Of a DNA stretch of 64,000 bases, positions 52,967 through 61,170 are shown piece after piece. The stretch spans positions 310,001 to 374,000 of the forward strand of contig JACKLK010000003.1 of assembly GCA_024236015.1 (NCBI GenBank), given 5' to 3'. Position numbers and translations under genes: made by a program. Each line of letters starts with the position of its first letter. The first letter of the stretch is position 1. Below the pieces are notes generated by a model. It was not told the origin of the DNA. It ran no database searches and saw only the letters and a list, made by a program, of their open reading frames with translations. The DNA comes from Rhodoferax sp. (GTDB taxonomy: Bacteria; Pseudomonadota; Gammaproteobacteria; Burkholderiales; Burkholderiaceae_C).

Positions 52967-53809
52967 TCACGCGTTCGCAAACACCATGGCTTCCTCGTAC
53001 ATCCGGTCGAGGTCGCCAAGCGAGGCGATGACCTCGTCCAGGTCACCGCCCACGCGCTGCGCGATGAACGGCGGCAAGGCTTCGACACAGGGGTTGCCGG
53101 CGGCGCCGAACCCGAGTTTCTTGCTGATCTGGTTCGCCGTGAACACGCAGGCGATCATCTCGGTATCGAGCAGGTCGTCGACATGCTGATGGCGGATCGT
53201 CTCCACCAGCGGCGCGGGGAAACGCCATTTCTCGACCAGCATGCCTCCGACGACCGCGTGGTCGGTGCCGATGACCTCGCGCAGGGTCTGGTATAGCGAC
53301 ACCTCGCCCCAGTCGGCCATCATCAGGGCCTGCTTGAATTCCTGGGGCATGAACTGGGCAAACACGACCTTGCCGAAATCGTGCAGCAATCCGGCGATGA
53401 AGCAGTCGTTCGCGTCCACGTTGCCCACGCGCGGCGCCAGCATCTTGGCGATGTTGGCCGTGGTCAGCGAATGCAGCAGGTACTGGTGGGCGTCGAAGCC
53501 GGGCACGCCCTCCTTGGGCAACATGCCGATGGCCGCGATGCTCAGCGCCAGGTTCTTCAGGCTGTTGAAACCCATGTACACCACGGCGTGATTGATCGAC
53601 GTGATCTGCTTGGGCAGGCTGTAGTAGGCGGAATTGACCACACGCAGGATCTTGACCATCACCACCGGGTCGTGGTCGATCACCCGCACGAGGTCCTTGG
53701 GCGAGCAGTTCACGTCGCGCGTGAGTTCGAGGATCTGCTGCACGCTGCGCGGGAACGCCGGCATGCGGTCGACGGCGGCTGTGAGCTTCTGGGTCAGTTC
53801 AGGCGTCAT
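52967..53809 (-). CDS. HDOD-domain signalling protein
   Basis: A 280-residue protein built of an HDOD domain (MPAFPRSVQQILELTRDVNCSPKDLVRVIDHDPVV, ILRVVNSAYYSLPKQITSINHAVVYMGF). An HD pair remains in AGLLHDFGKVVFA and EAEHA-like positions (GTDHAVVGGMLVEKW). HDOD proteins act in signalling, motility and stress, usually without proven phosphodiesterase activity. Stands alone between cytochrome c' and the aldolase locus. Confidence 0.88.
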   Translation of the reverse strand: MTPELTQKLTAAVDRMPAFPRSVQQILELTRDVNCSPKDLVRVIDHDPVVMVKILRVVNSAYYSLPKQITSINHAVVYMGFNSLKNLALSIAAIGMLPKEGVPGFDAHQYLLHSLTTANIAKMLAPRVGNVDANDCFIAGLLHDFGKVVFAQFMPQEFKQALMMADWGEVSLYQTLREVIGTDHAVVGGMLVEKWRFPAPLVETIRHQHVDDLLDTEMIACVFTANQISKKLGFGAAGNPCVEALPPFIAQRVGGDLDEVIASLGDLDRMYEEAMVFANA

Positions 53810-53922
53810 GGTCACGAAAAGGCTGCGGCCCCCATTTTGGCAGCAGTGCGCACTGGCGCAACGCCTGCCGGAACCGGCCGCTCGCGACCCGGCGCCGCGC
53901 AGACGCCGACCGGCGCGATGTC

Positions 53923-54726
53923 TCAATAGTCCAGCTGCGCGCGGCCGCCCTGCGCCGCCTCCTTGAACGCCTTCATGATGATGCCGGTCGTCACCGTGGC
54001 GAAATAACGCGCGCCCCAGGCGGCGTATTTTTCCTCGTCGGCCGGACTCAGGGCCAGGATGCCGGGACACTTGCCGGCGCCCGCAACGGCCCGCAGCGTC
54101 TGTTCGATCGCGGCCTGCACCGGGGCATCGTTCCAGCGGTTCTCGTGCCCCATGGCATGCGCCAGGTCGTTGGGCCCGATGAAGACCGCGTCGACACCAT
54201 CGACCGCGGCGATCGCGGCGGCGTTGGCCACGGCTTCGGGCGTCTCGATCATCACGACCAGCGCAATGCCTTCATTGCTGCGACGGGTGTGGTCGGGGCC
54301 GCCGAACGCCCCGTAGCCGGCGGCGCGCGAGGAAAACGCACTGCCACGTTGCCCGGACAGCCCGGCGGCACCCGCGGCCAGCGGGTACTTGACCTTCTGC
54401 ACCAGCGCCGCGGCATGCTCGGGCGTGTTGACCATCGGGATCTGCAGGCCGCCGGCGCCGATGTCCAGCGTGCGCGCGATGTCGTGCTCCAGGCAGCGCA
54501 CCAGCGCGGGCAGGCCGCTGGCGCGCGCGGCGCGCAACATGTGTTCGGTGCTCTCGAAACTGGCCGGGCCGTGTTCGTTGTCGATCACCAGGAAGTCGAA
54601 TCCGGCGAAGGCACACATCTCGACGATGGCGGGCGAGGCCAGGCCGTTGAAGACGCCACGCAGGCGTTGGCCGCTGCGCAGCAGTTCGGGCAGGCAGGTA
54701 TCGAGGGGGCGGATGGCTTGGGTCAT
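53923..54726 (-). CDS. HpcH/HpaI aldolase-family protein
   Basis: A 267-residue class II aldolase (2-keto-3-deoxy acid type). Motifs: GFDFLVIDNEHGP with the catalytic histidine, PALVRCLEHDIARTLDIGAGGLQIPMVNT, MIETPEAVANAAAI (metal Glu) and FIGPNDLAHAMG (metal Asp). These enzymes release pyruvate from 2-oxo-4-hydroxy acids. Downstream of the bicupin and hydrolase genes on one strand, likely one catabolic operon. Confidence 0.88.
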   Translation of the reverse strand: MTQAIRPLDTCLPELLRSGQRLRGVFNGLASPAIVEMCAFAGFDFLVIDNEHGPASFESTEHMLRAARASGLPALVRCLEHDIARTLDIGAGGLQIPMVNTPEHAAALVQKVKYPLAAGAAGLSGQRGSAFSSRAAGYGAFGGPDHTRRSNEGIALVVMIETPEAVANAAAIAAVDGVDAVFIGPNDLAHAMGHENRWNDAPVQAAIEQTLRAVAGAGKCPGILALSPADEEKYAAWGARYFATVTTGIIMKAFKEAAQGGRAQLDY

Positions 54727-54853
54727 GGCGGGTTCCAGGGTTCAATGCCGGCCATGCAGGAGTTGCTGGCCACGCGGGCGAGTGTGACACGACCGCAGGC
54801 CGGTTCCGCCATGCATGCGAGCAGGGGAGTAGGCGCGGGCACCGGATGGCGCA

Positions 54854-55990
54854 TCATCGTTGCGAGCGGTCGACGAAGTTCTTCGGCGCGACATACCCGT
54901 TCGCATCGATGGCCCGGTTGGCGCGGCCTGCCGCGTGCAGCACGCCATCGTCCCAGACCAGGTTCTTGCGGTGGTCGCCCGGTGTCATGATCAGCACCAC
55001 CGCCGCGTCGCTGCCGGTGTTGCGGTAGCTGCGCCAGGCGTCGGCCGGCATCGCATAACTGTCCCAGCCCTGGTCGGAACCCCTGGCCGCGATCGTCACG
55101 GGTGCATCGCTGCCGTCGATGGTGATCGCCACCTGGCCGCGGTACACGACCAGCACCTGCTTGTCCGCCAGCATGTGACGCGACATGCTGCCACCGGGGG
55201 GCAGGCGCAGCCACTCGATCGAAAAACCGTGCGCATCGTGCACCGGAGCCAGATGGTTGCGCTCCTGGCTCATGCCCAGGCCGATCACCGGCGCGATCGC
55301 GCCGCCGCATCCGGGCAGACTGCTGTCGAGCAAGGCATCGCGCGACCAGTCCAGATCGGCAAAACGCACGCAGCGCCGCTCCATCTGCTCGGGCGTCCAC
55401 TTGCGCAGCGCCGCGATCTCCTGCGGCGTCATCGGCTGCAAGCGCCTGTCGTTCTCGCTCCAGGTCTGGCCGAGTTGCTCGTCGATGATGCGGTAGTCCT
55501 CGGTCAGGTGCACACCCTGTGCGCGCGCCGCCTCCAGCGTCCACGGCCCCCACAGGATGCCGCCGGTGTCGTCCCGGCCCAGCGCGGTGAACATGAAGGC
55601 GTCGTCCGGTCCCAGGCTCTGGAAGCCGCGGTAGATCCAGGTCGGCACGGTGAAGATGTCACCCTCGCCGATCTCGGCCTTGAGCGGATCGGGATCGAAG
55701 CCCCAGTGCATCTGCCAGCGGCCCTTGGTGCAGATGAACACCTCGGCGGTGAAATGCATGTGCGGCGGATTCGTCGTGCCGGCCGGCATGGAAACGCCGC
55801 CGACCTGGAAGCCGTGTTTCTCGCGCAGGCTGACCGGCTGGTTCGGATTCTGCGACACGCCCGGGCCGATCAGCGCGTAGTTCTTCTTGGGTCCGCAGCC
55901 GGGGATGCGGTAATCGATGAAGGCATCGGTGCTGTAGCGCAGGCTGTCGAAGGGAATGAAGCGTTGCTGGAGCTGTTCTTGGGTCAACAT
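54854..55990 (-). CDS. Bicupin protein, possible dioxygenase
   Basis: A 378-residue protein with two cupin barrels. The first carries a metal-binding HMH in TTNPPHMHFTAEVFICTKGRW; the second (GGSMSRHMLADKQVLVVYRGQVAI) has a less complete set of histidines. The overall layout resembles gentisate- or quercetinase-type bicupins and sugar-binding cupins. Position between aldolase and hydrolase genes suggests a ring-opening or isomerase step, by inference. No ribosome site is obvious. Confidence 0.78.
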   Translation of the reverse strand: MLTQEQLQQRFIPFDSLRYSTDAFIDYRIPGCGPKKNYALIGPGVSQNPNQPVSLREKHGFQVGGVSMPAGTTNPPHMHFTAEVFICTKGRWQMHWGFDPDPLKAEIGEGDIFTVPTWIYRGFQSLGPDDAFMFTALGRDDTGGILWGPWTLEAARAQGVHLTEDYRIIDEQLGQTWSENDRRLQPMTPQEIAALRKWTPEQMERRCVRFADLDWSRDALLDSSLPGCGGAIAPVIGLGMSQERNHLAPVHDAHGFSIEWLRLPPGGSMSRHMLADKQVLVVYRGQVAITIDGSDAPVTIAARGSDQGWDSYAMPADAWRSYRNTGSDAAVVLIMTPGDHRKNLVWDDGVLHAAGRANRAIDANGYVAPKNFVDRSQR

Positions 55991-56068
55991 GGGACGGTCC
56001 TGTGAGAGGGAAACAATCGAAGAGGGGCTAGCCGTTGCGGCCGGTGGGTCAGTGGTGCGGCTTTCGTC

Positions 56069-56809
56069 TCAGGCGGGGTTCAACCAGCGCCGCAAGGCAT
56101 GGCACAGCCGGGCGCCGCCCTCGAGCGGCACGAAGTGGCCGACACGGGGCAGTTCCAGCCACTGCGCACGCGGTTGTGCACGCACCATCGTCCGCTGCAT
56201 GGCCGGGGTGCACACACGATCCCGGGCGCCGCTGACCAGCAGCAACGGGCCCTGGAAGCCAGCCAACGCGGCATGGCCGTCCGGGCGCGATGCGGCCCAG
56301 TGGAACTGCGCCGCGGCCGCGTCCCGCCGGCTGCGCCGGGCCATCGACAGCACCAGCGGGGCATGCCGCTGGCGCTGCCGTTCATGGTGGAAATAGGCGG
56401 GCAACACACGACCTGCCACGGCATCGGGGCCGCGCGTTCGCCACAACCTCCACAAGCGGGCACTGTTGCGCCGACCTGCCGCGCTCGCGCCATGCGCGTT
56501 GCTGGCGACCATGGCCAGCCGTTCGACCCGGTGCGGAGCGCGGCGCACCAACTCCAGCGCCCACAGGCCGCCGAGCGAAAACCCGACCACCGAGAAGCGT
56601 TGCGGCAGCCGGGCCAGCAAGGCATCGGCCCAGTCCCGGGTCGGACGCAGGTCGTCGTAGTCGACCACGCGCACGTCGGCCAGGTCGCGCAAGGCACGCT
56701 TCTGGCGCGCGAAGAGCCGGGCATCACACAAGGTCCCGGGAATCATGACCACGGTGGGCAAGGCCTGGGCCGCCACCTTGCGGCGCGCAACGCGGCGCGG
56801 CGGGCACAT
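56069..56809 (-). CDS. Alpha/beta hydrolase
   Basis: A 246-residue hydrolase. Oxyanion region VVMIPGTLCDARLF, nucleophile elbow VVGFSLGGLWALEL, acid D in VSGARDRVCTPA and base H in PRVGHFVPLEGG are all present. The segment IPGTLCDARLF is like that of pimeloyl-ACP esterase-like hydrolases. Start at ATG 56809; an ATG at 56857 would overlap the LacI gene start. First gene of the operon with bicupin and aldolase, 46 bases from the divergent LacI gene. Confidence 0.8.
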   Translation of the reverse strand: MCPPRRVARRKVAAQALPTVVMIPGTLCDARLFARQKRALRDLADVRVVDYDDLRPTRDWADALLARLPQRFSVVGFSLGGLWALELVRRAPHRVERLAMVASNAHGASAAGRRNSARLWRLWRTRGPDAVAGRVLPAYFHHERQRQRHAPLVLSMARRSRRDAAAAQFHWAASRPDGHAALAGFQGPLLLVSGARDRVCTPAMQRTMVRAQPRAQWLELPRVGHFVPLEGGARLCHALRRWLNPA

Positions 56810-56855
56810 GCCGGGGCGGCCGGCGGCGCCATCAGATGGCGTATGCTCGCGGCCC

Positions 56856-57896
56856 ATGGCCAAGCCTCCCGTGAAGACCGACGACAAGCGACCGGCTGGC
56901 AGCGCCACCTCGTACGACGTGGCCCGCCTCGCCGGTGTGTCGCAGTCGGCGGTATCGCGCTGCTTCAAGCCCGACGCGTCGATCTCGGAGAAGATGCGCA
57001 AGAAGGTGCTGGCGGCGGCGGCCGAGCTGCACTATGCGCCCAATGCGATTGCGCGCTCGCTGATCACGCGCCGCTCCAACATCGTGGCCGTGCTGATCAC
57101 CGAAGCCACGACCCGGGTCACGCCGGAGATCCTGTTCCAGCTCAACGTCGCGCTGCTGCGCCAGGGCCTGCATCTGCTGCTGTTCTCGATCACCCGCGAG
57201 ATGGGCCACGACGACATCATCGGCGAGGTGCTGCGCTACAAGGTCGATGGCGTCATCGCGTGCACCACGCTGCCACCGGCGCAGATCGCCCGCTGCCGGC
57301 AACAAGGCATCGCGGTCGTGTTGTACAACCGGGTCGCCCCCGGGGAACAGGCCTGCAGCGTCAGTTGCGACCATGCAAGCGCGAACCGCGACATCGCGGA
57401 GCGGCTGCATCGCGGCGGTCACCGCCGCTTCGCCTTCATCGCCGGCGCAGCCGACGCGCCGGTATCGCAACTGCGCCTGCAGGGTTTCGTACAGCGGCTG
57501 GGCGAGCTGGGCGTGGGCGAGGTTGCGGTCGTGCATGGCGACCTCAGCTACCGATCCGGCCATGCGTGCATGCTGGAGCTGCTCGCGCGCGATGTGGCGT
57601 TCGACGCCGTGGTCTGCGCCAACGACGACATGGCGCTCGGCGCCATGGACGCGGCCCGTTTCGACAAGTTGCTGCGCGTGCCCCAGGACATTTCCATCGT
57701 CGGCTTCGACGACGTTGCCGCGGCCGAGCGCCCGCCATACCGGCTCACCACCGTGCGCCAGCCGGTCGAGGACATGGCCCGCACGGTGGTGCGGCTGCTG
57801 CTCGAACGGATCGCCGACCCTGGCCTGCCGCCCGTCGTCACCACGATGCCCGGCGCGCTGATCGTGCGGGCATCGGCGCATATCGCCGCCGACTGA
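56856..57896 (+). CDS. LacI-family transcriptional regulator
   Basis: A 346-residue repressor. HTH at about 19-45 (TSYDVARLAGVSQSAVSRCF), hinge then periplasmic-binding-like core (IVAVLITEATTRVTPEILFQ, VDGVIACTTLPP, FAFIAGAADAP, VVCANDDMALGAMDAARFD, ISIVGFDDVAAAERPPYRLTTVRQP). Divergent from the hydrolase/bicupin/aldolase operon and convergent to the SnoaL gene, so it may control both the catabolic and the sugar-uptake operons. Effector probably the imported sugar or acid. Confidence 0.9.
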   Translation: MAKPPVKTDDKRPAGSATSYDVARLAGVSQSAVSRCFKPDASISEKMRKKVLAAAAELHYAPNAIARSLITRRSNIVAVLITEATTRVTPEILFQLNVALLRQGLHLLLFSITREMGHDDIIGEVLRYKVDGVIACTTLPPAQIARCRQQGIAVVLYNRVAPGEQACSVSCDHASANRDIAERLHRGGHRRFAFIAGAADAPVSQLRLQGFVQRLGELGVGEVAVVHGDLSYRSGHACMLELLARDVAFDAVVCANDDMALGAMDAARFDKLLRVPQDISIVGFDDVAAAERPPYRLTTVRQPVEDMARTVVRLLLERIADPGLPPVVTTMPGALIVRASAHIAAD

Positions 57897-57980
57897 GCCC
57901 GCGCCGCCACCAGCGCGCCCGGTCGCCACCGCCGCATCCGGCCCCAGCGCGTCCCGTGCCTGCATATCGCCGTCCACCAT

Positions 57981-59003
57981 TCAGGCCGACACGCGCCGCG
58001 CCTTGTTGAACTCGCGCATGCGCGCCAGCACGTCGACGCCGATCTGCCGGTACACATGCAACAGGTCGACCAGCACCCAGTTCTCGCGGATCAGCCCGTT
58101 CTCGCAGCGCCAGAAGTCCAGGCTGCGCATCGTGATCTTCTGGCCCGCGGGCGCGATGCCGAGCCAGCCGTCGCCGCTGATGGTGGCGGCCATGCCCGGC
58201 CAGGCGGTGAAGCCGACATAGTCGCCGTCGGCGAAGAAATTGCCCTTGCCGCCGGTACCCCTGCGATCCGGCATGCCGTTGAGGAACGGGATCTGGTGCC
58301 AGTTGCGAAATCCCGCGATGCCGCGCCCGGTGCCGATGCCCGACGGGCCGTACCAGCTGAACCGCGGATGCCAGAACTTCTCGAGCTCCATCGCGGCCAC
58401 CCCGCCGGTGGCGAACTTCGCCAGGCCGGCCAGCATGTCCTGCACCAGCTGGCGGCTGCGCAGCGCGTGCGCCTCGTCGTACGGGCCCTGCACCAGCCCG
58501 TCCTGCGTCGCCGGGCCGGGCACGTGCCACTCGCGGCCCAGGCTGGGCACCATCGGCCAGGCCCGCGCCTGCAGCATCAGCTCGGGGATGTCCCACAAGG
58601 CCTGCATCTCGACGACCCGGCCACCGTCCATGCGATAGAACTCGTGGAAGCGCAGCGACACCTGGTGGCCGGTCGGCGGAATGTCCATCCAGGGCCGCAC
58701 GAACGTGCCGGTGTAGTAGCCGCAGCAGCCGACCCAGTTGCCGTCCACGGCGCCGGGCCCCGCGATGACGATGGTGTCGCGCCGTTCGAGATCGGGTATG
58801 GCGCGCTGCAGCGGTTCGAACACCTCCCGGTACAGACCCGTCGGTCCGTCCAGGTCGTCGTAGGGCGTTGCGAGGTGCACGATGGCATCCGGGGCAAAAA
58901 CCGCCGACAGCGCAGCGTGCACGGCGTCGGGCTGATAGTCGTACAAGGCCCGGCGCAGCGGCGCGAGCGTCGCCTTGTTGCGGTTGTGGATGTCTGGTGT
59001 CAT
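57981..59003 (-). CDS. SnoaL/NTF2-like protein with two tandem domains
   Basis: A 340-residue protein of two SnoaL-like cone folds, about 20-170 (ALYDYQPDAVHAALSAVFAPDAIVH) and 180-335 (FWHPRFSWYGPSGIGTGRGIAGF ... FADGDYVGFTAWPG). Such folds are used by ester cyclases and by dehydratases or isomerases of small molecules. Downstream of the sugar ABC permease, with a 100-base nested palindrome between them. Another NTF2-like gene lies at the other end of the transporter operon, so these may process the imported compound. Confidence 0.82.
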   Translation of the reverse strand: MTPDIHNRNKATLAPLRRALYDYQPDAVHAALSAVFAPDAIVHLATPYDDLDGPTGLYREVFEPLQRAIPDLERRDTIVIAGPGAVDGNWVGCCGYYTGTFVRPWMDIPPTGHQVSLRFHEFYRMDGGRVVEMQALWDIPELMLQARAWPMVPSLGREWHVPGPATQDGLVQGPYDEAHALRSRQLVQDMLAGLAKFATGGVAAMELEKFWHPRFSWYGPSGIGTGRGIAGFRNWHQIPFLNGMPDRRGTGGKGNFFADGDYVGFTAWPGMAATISGDGWLGIAPAGQKITMRSLDFWRCENGLIRENWVLVDLLHVYRQIGVDVLARMREFNKARRVSA

Positions 59004-59102
59004 TCGGATGTCAGTTCTCGACGGCGCAGCGGGCCGCCCACAGGGCAGGAAAGGTCAAGCGGCCACGGAGCAGGCCAGCCCAGGCCCCCACGAAACCGGC
59101 TT

Positions 59103-59202
59103 TGCCAGGCCGTAGGGGGCGCCCCCCAGTGGGGCCGAGGCCCGCGGCTCCAAGCCTGCCTGCGCAGGCTTGGACGGGCCGAAGGGGCGCCTGCCTCTGG
59201 CA
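59103..59202. repeat. 100-bp nested inverted repeat (possible mobile-like palindrome)
   Basis: Four nested arm pairs: TGCCAG/CTGGCA (59103-59108, 59197-59202), GGCGCCCC/GGGGCGCC (59118-59125, 59184-59191), GGCCCG/CGGGCC (59139-59144, 59175-59180) and TCCAAGCCTGC/GCAGGCTTGGA (59149-59159, 59164-59174, loop CTGC). It fills most of the gap between the SnoaL gene and the permease. Such GC-rich complex hairpins are often dispersed repeats (REP/MITE-like) or attenuators. No second copy was noticed in this window. Confidence 0.6.
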
Positions 59203-59263
59203 GCGCCACGACTCGGCCGGTCGGCACGCAGTGCGACCGCACAGACGGGGGGCGTCCTTCATC

Positions 59264-60097
59264 TCAACCCTTGACGGCGCCTTGCGTCAGGCCGCCGACG
59301 ATCTGTTTCTGGAACACCACGACCAGGACGATCAGCGGTATCGTGATGCTCACCGCGCCGGCCACGCCCTGCATCAGGAAGGCCTCGGTCTCGGCCGTGA
59401 TGGCGTTGGCAATGGCCGCCGGCATCGTCATCTTGTCGCCGTTGGTCAACGCCGAGCTGAGCAGGAAGTCGTTGTAGGCGAGCAGGAAGCTGAACAGGCC
59501 GGTGGTCACGACGCCTGGCCACATCACCGGGATGATGACGCGCCGGAACGCCTGGAACCGGGTGCAGCCGTCGACCAGCGCGGCTTCGTCGAGTTCGTTC
59601 GGGATGTTGACGAAGAACGAACGCAGCATCCAGATCGTGAACGGCTGGTTGATCGCCACCAGCACGAAGATCAGCGTGAAGTACGTATTGCGGATACCCA
59701 GCGCGTCGAAGATGGTGAAGAACGACGGCAGCAGGCTCGAATGGGGAATGGCCCGGAACACCAGCGCCACCAGCAGCAGCCAGAAGCCCAGCGAACCGCG
59801 GTAACGCGAGAGCGCATAACCGGCCAGGCAACCGACAGTCAGCGAGATCGTGACCGTGAACACGGTGACCAGCGCCGTGTTGAGAAAGTTGCGGTAGAAC
59901 GCCTTGTCGATCCACAACCGGGTGTAGTTCTCGAACGTGAACGGCGCCACCCACTTGATCGGCGACGAAAACGCGTCGACGTACTGGCGGAACGAGATCA
60001 CGGCGGTCCAGATCACCGGCAAGGACGCGATGACGAGCCAGAACAACAGGCCGCCGTACACCAGGAACGACAGCGAGACACTGCGCTTGCCTTGCAT
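59264..60097 (-). CDS. Carbohydrate ABC transporter permease (MalG/UgpE type)
   Basis: A 277-residue membrane protein with six helices. The coupling loop is EAALVDGCTRFQAFRRVIIPVMWPG, the EAA motif of the CUT1 family. The start overlaps the stop of the other permease by one base (TGATG), with AGGAGG upstream. Partner of the permease at 60097-61122, the binding protein and the MalK-type ATPase. Confidence 0.92.
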   Translation of the reverse strand: MQGKRSVSLSFLVYGGLLFWLVIASLPVIWTAVISFRQYVDAFSSPIKWVAPFTFENYTRLWIDKAFYRNFLNTALVTVFTVTISLTVGCLAGYALSRYRGSLGFWLLLVALVFRAIPHSSLLPSFFTIFDALGIRNTYFTLIFVLVAINQPFTIWMLRSFFVNIPNELDEAALVDGCTRFQAFRRVIIPVMWPGVVTTGLFSFLLAYNDFLLSSALTNGDKMTMPAAIANAITAETEAFLMQGVAGAVSITIPLIVLVVVFQKQIVGGLTQGAVKG

Positions 60098-61122
60098 CAC
60101 ACACCTCCTTTTTGCTCGCGCCAGGTGCGCACCAGCAGCGGGATCAGCAACACCACGATGCCGGCCAGCGTCAACACCGCGGCGGCACTGGCCTTGTACG
60201 GGTTGTTCTCCAGCAGCAGGATGTGGTAGGTCAGGTACTGCACGCTGGTCGTGAACGCACCCTGGGTCAGCACGATCACCGGCTCGAAGACGCGGTATGC
60301 GTCCATCAGGTGGATCAGCGTGATGAACACGATCAGCGGCATCAGGTGCGGCACGGTCACGTAACGCAGCTTCTGCCAGCGCGTGGCGCCGTCGATGGTC
60401 GCGGCCTCCAGTGCGTCCTGCGGCACCGACTGCAGCCCGGCGTACAACACGATGAAGGCAAACGGCACCACGTGCCAGATGCCGTAGACGATGATCAGCA
60501 GACGCGCCGACCAGGCCTGCGCCATCCAGAACACCTCGATGCCCACGTGCGACAGCAGGTAAGGCACCAGGCCGTTGTCGCGGAACAGCCACTTGATGGA
60601 CAAGGCGGCGACCACCGGCGTGATGATGAACGGCAGCAGGGACGCGGTGATGAACATGCCCTTGAGCCGGTTCGTCACGTTGTTGACGCCCAGTGCCAGC
60701 AGGAAGCCGATCACCAGCACGAACGGCAAGGTCGTGAAGGTGTAGATCATCGTGAACGTGAGCGCGCCCAGGAACTCGTTGCCGGCGGCGTCGCCGGCGG
60801 GAGCAGGCGTGCCACCGGCATCCGGCGGCCCGGCCGGCGCCGCGTCGCCCGCCGACGCGTCCAGGCCCAGCACCTTGCGGTAGTAGTCCAGACCGACGAA
60901 TGCACAGGTCTGCAAGGCGCGTCCGTCCGGCCCCATCCGGGCACGCTGGGTGACGGTCTCCTTCTTGCCGAACGGCGTGGATTCCTCGACCGTGACCATC
61001 TCCATCTCCAGCGCGCAGTTGCGCACCGACAGGTAGAAGGTCGTGGCCATCGGGATCGCCAGCAGCAACACCATCATCGCCACCGACGGCGCGACGAACT
61101 GCAGGAAGGATTTCGTTTTCAT
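60097..61122 (-). CDS. Carbohydrate ABC transporter permease (MalF/UgpA type) with enlarged periplasmic loop
   Basis: A 341-residue membrane protein. The EAA loop reads LEAATIDGATRWQKLRYVTVPHL. After the first helix there is a hydrophilic insert of about 85 residues (residues 31-115: RNCALEMEMVTVEESTPFGK, then a Gly/Ala/Pro-rich ASAGDAAPAGPPDAGG run). MalF of E. coli also has a large loop here that contacts the binding protein. ATG at 61122 with GGGAG upstream; an in-frame start seven codons earlier is possible. Confidence 0.9.
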   Translation of the reverse strand: MKTKSFLQFVAPSVAMMVLLLAIPMATTFYLSVRNCALEMEMVTVEESTPFGKKETVTQRARMGPDGRALQTCAFVGLDYYRKVLGLDASAGDAAPAGPPDAGGTPAPAGDAAGNEFLGALTFTMIYTFTTLPFVLVIGFLLALGVNNVTNRLKGMFITASLLPFIITPVVAALSIKWLFRDNGLVPYLLSHVGIEVFWMAQAWSARLLIIVYGIWHVVPFAFIVLYAGLQSVPQDALEAATIDGATRWQKLRYVTVPHLMPLIVFITLIHLMDAYRVFEPVIVLTQGAFTTSVQYLTYHILLLENNPYKASAAAVLTLAGIVVLLIPLLVRTWREQKGGV

Positions 61123-61170
61123 CTCGGACTCCCGATGGGACAAGGATTCGACACGCCGGCCGGAGCTGGC

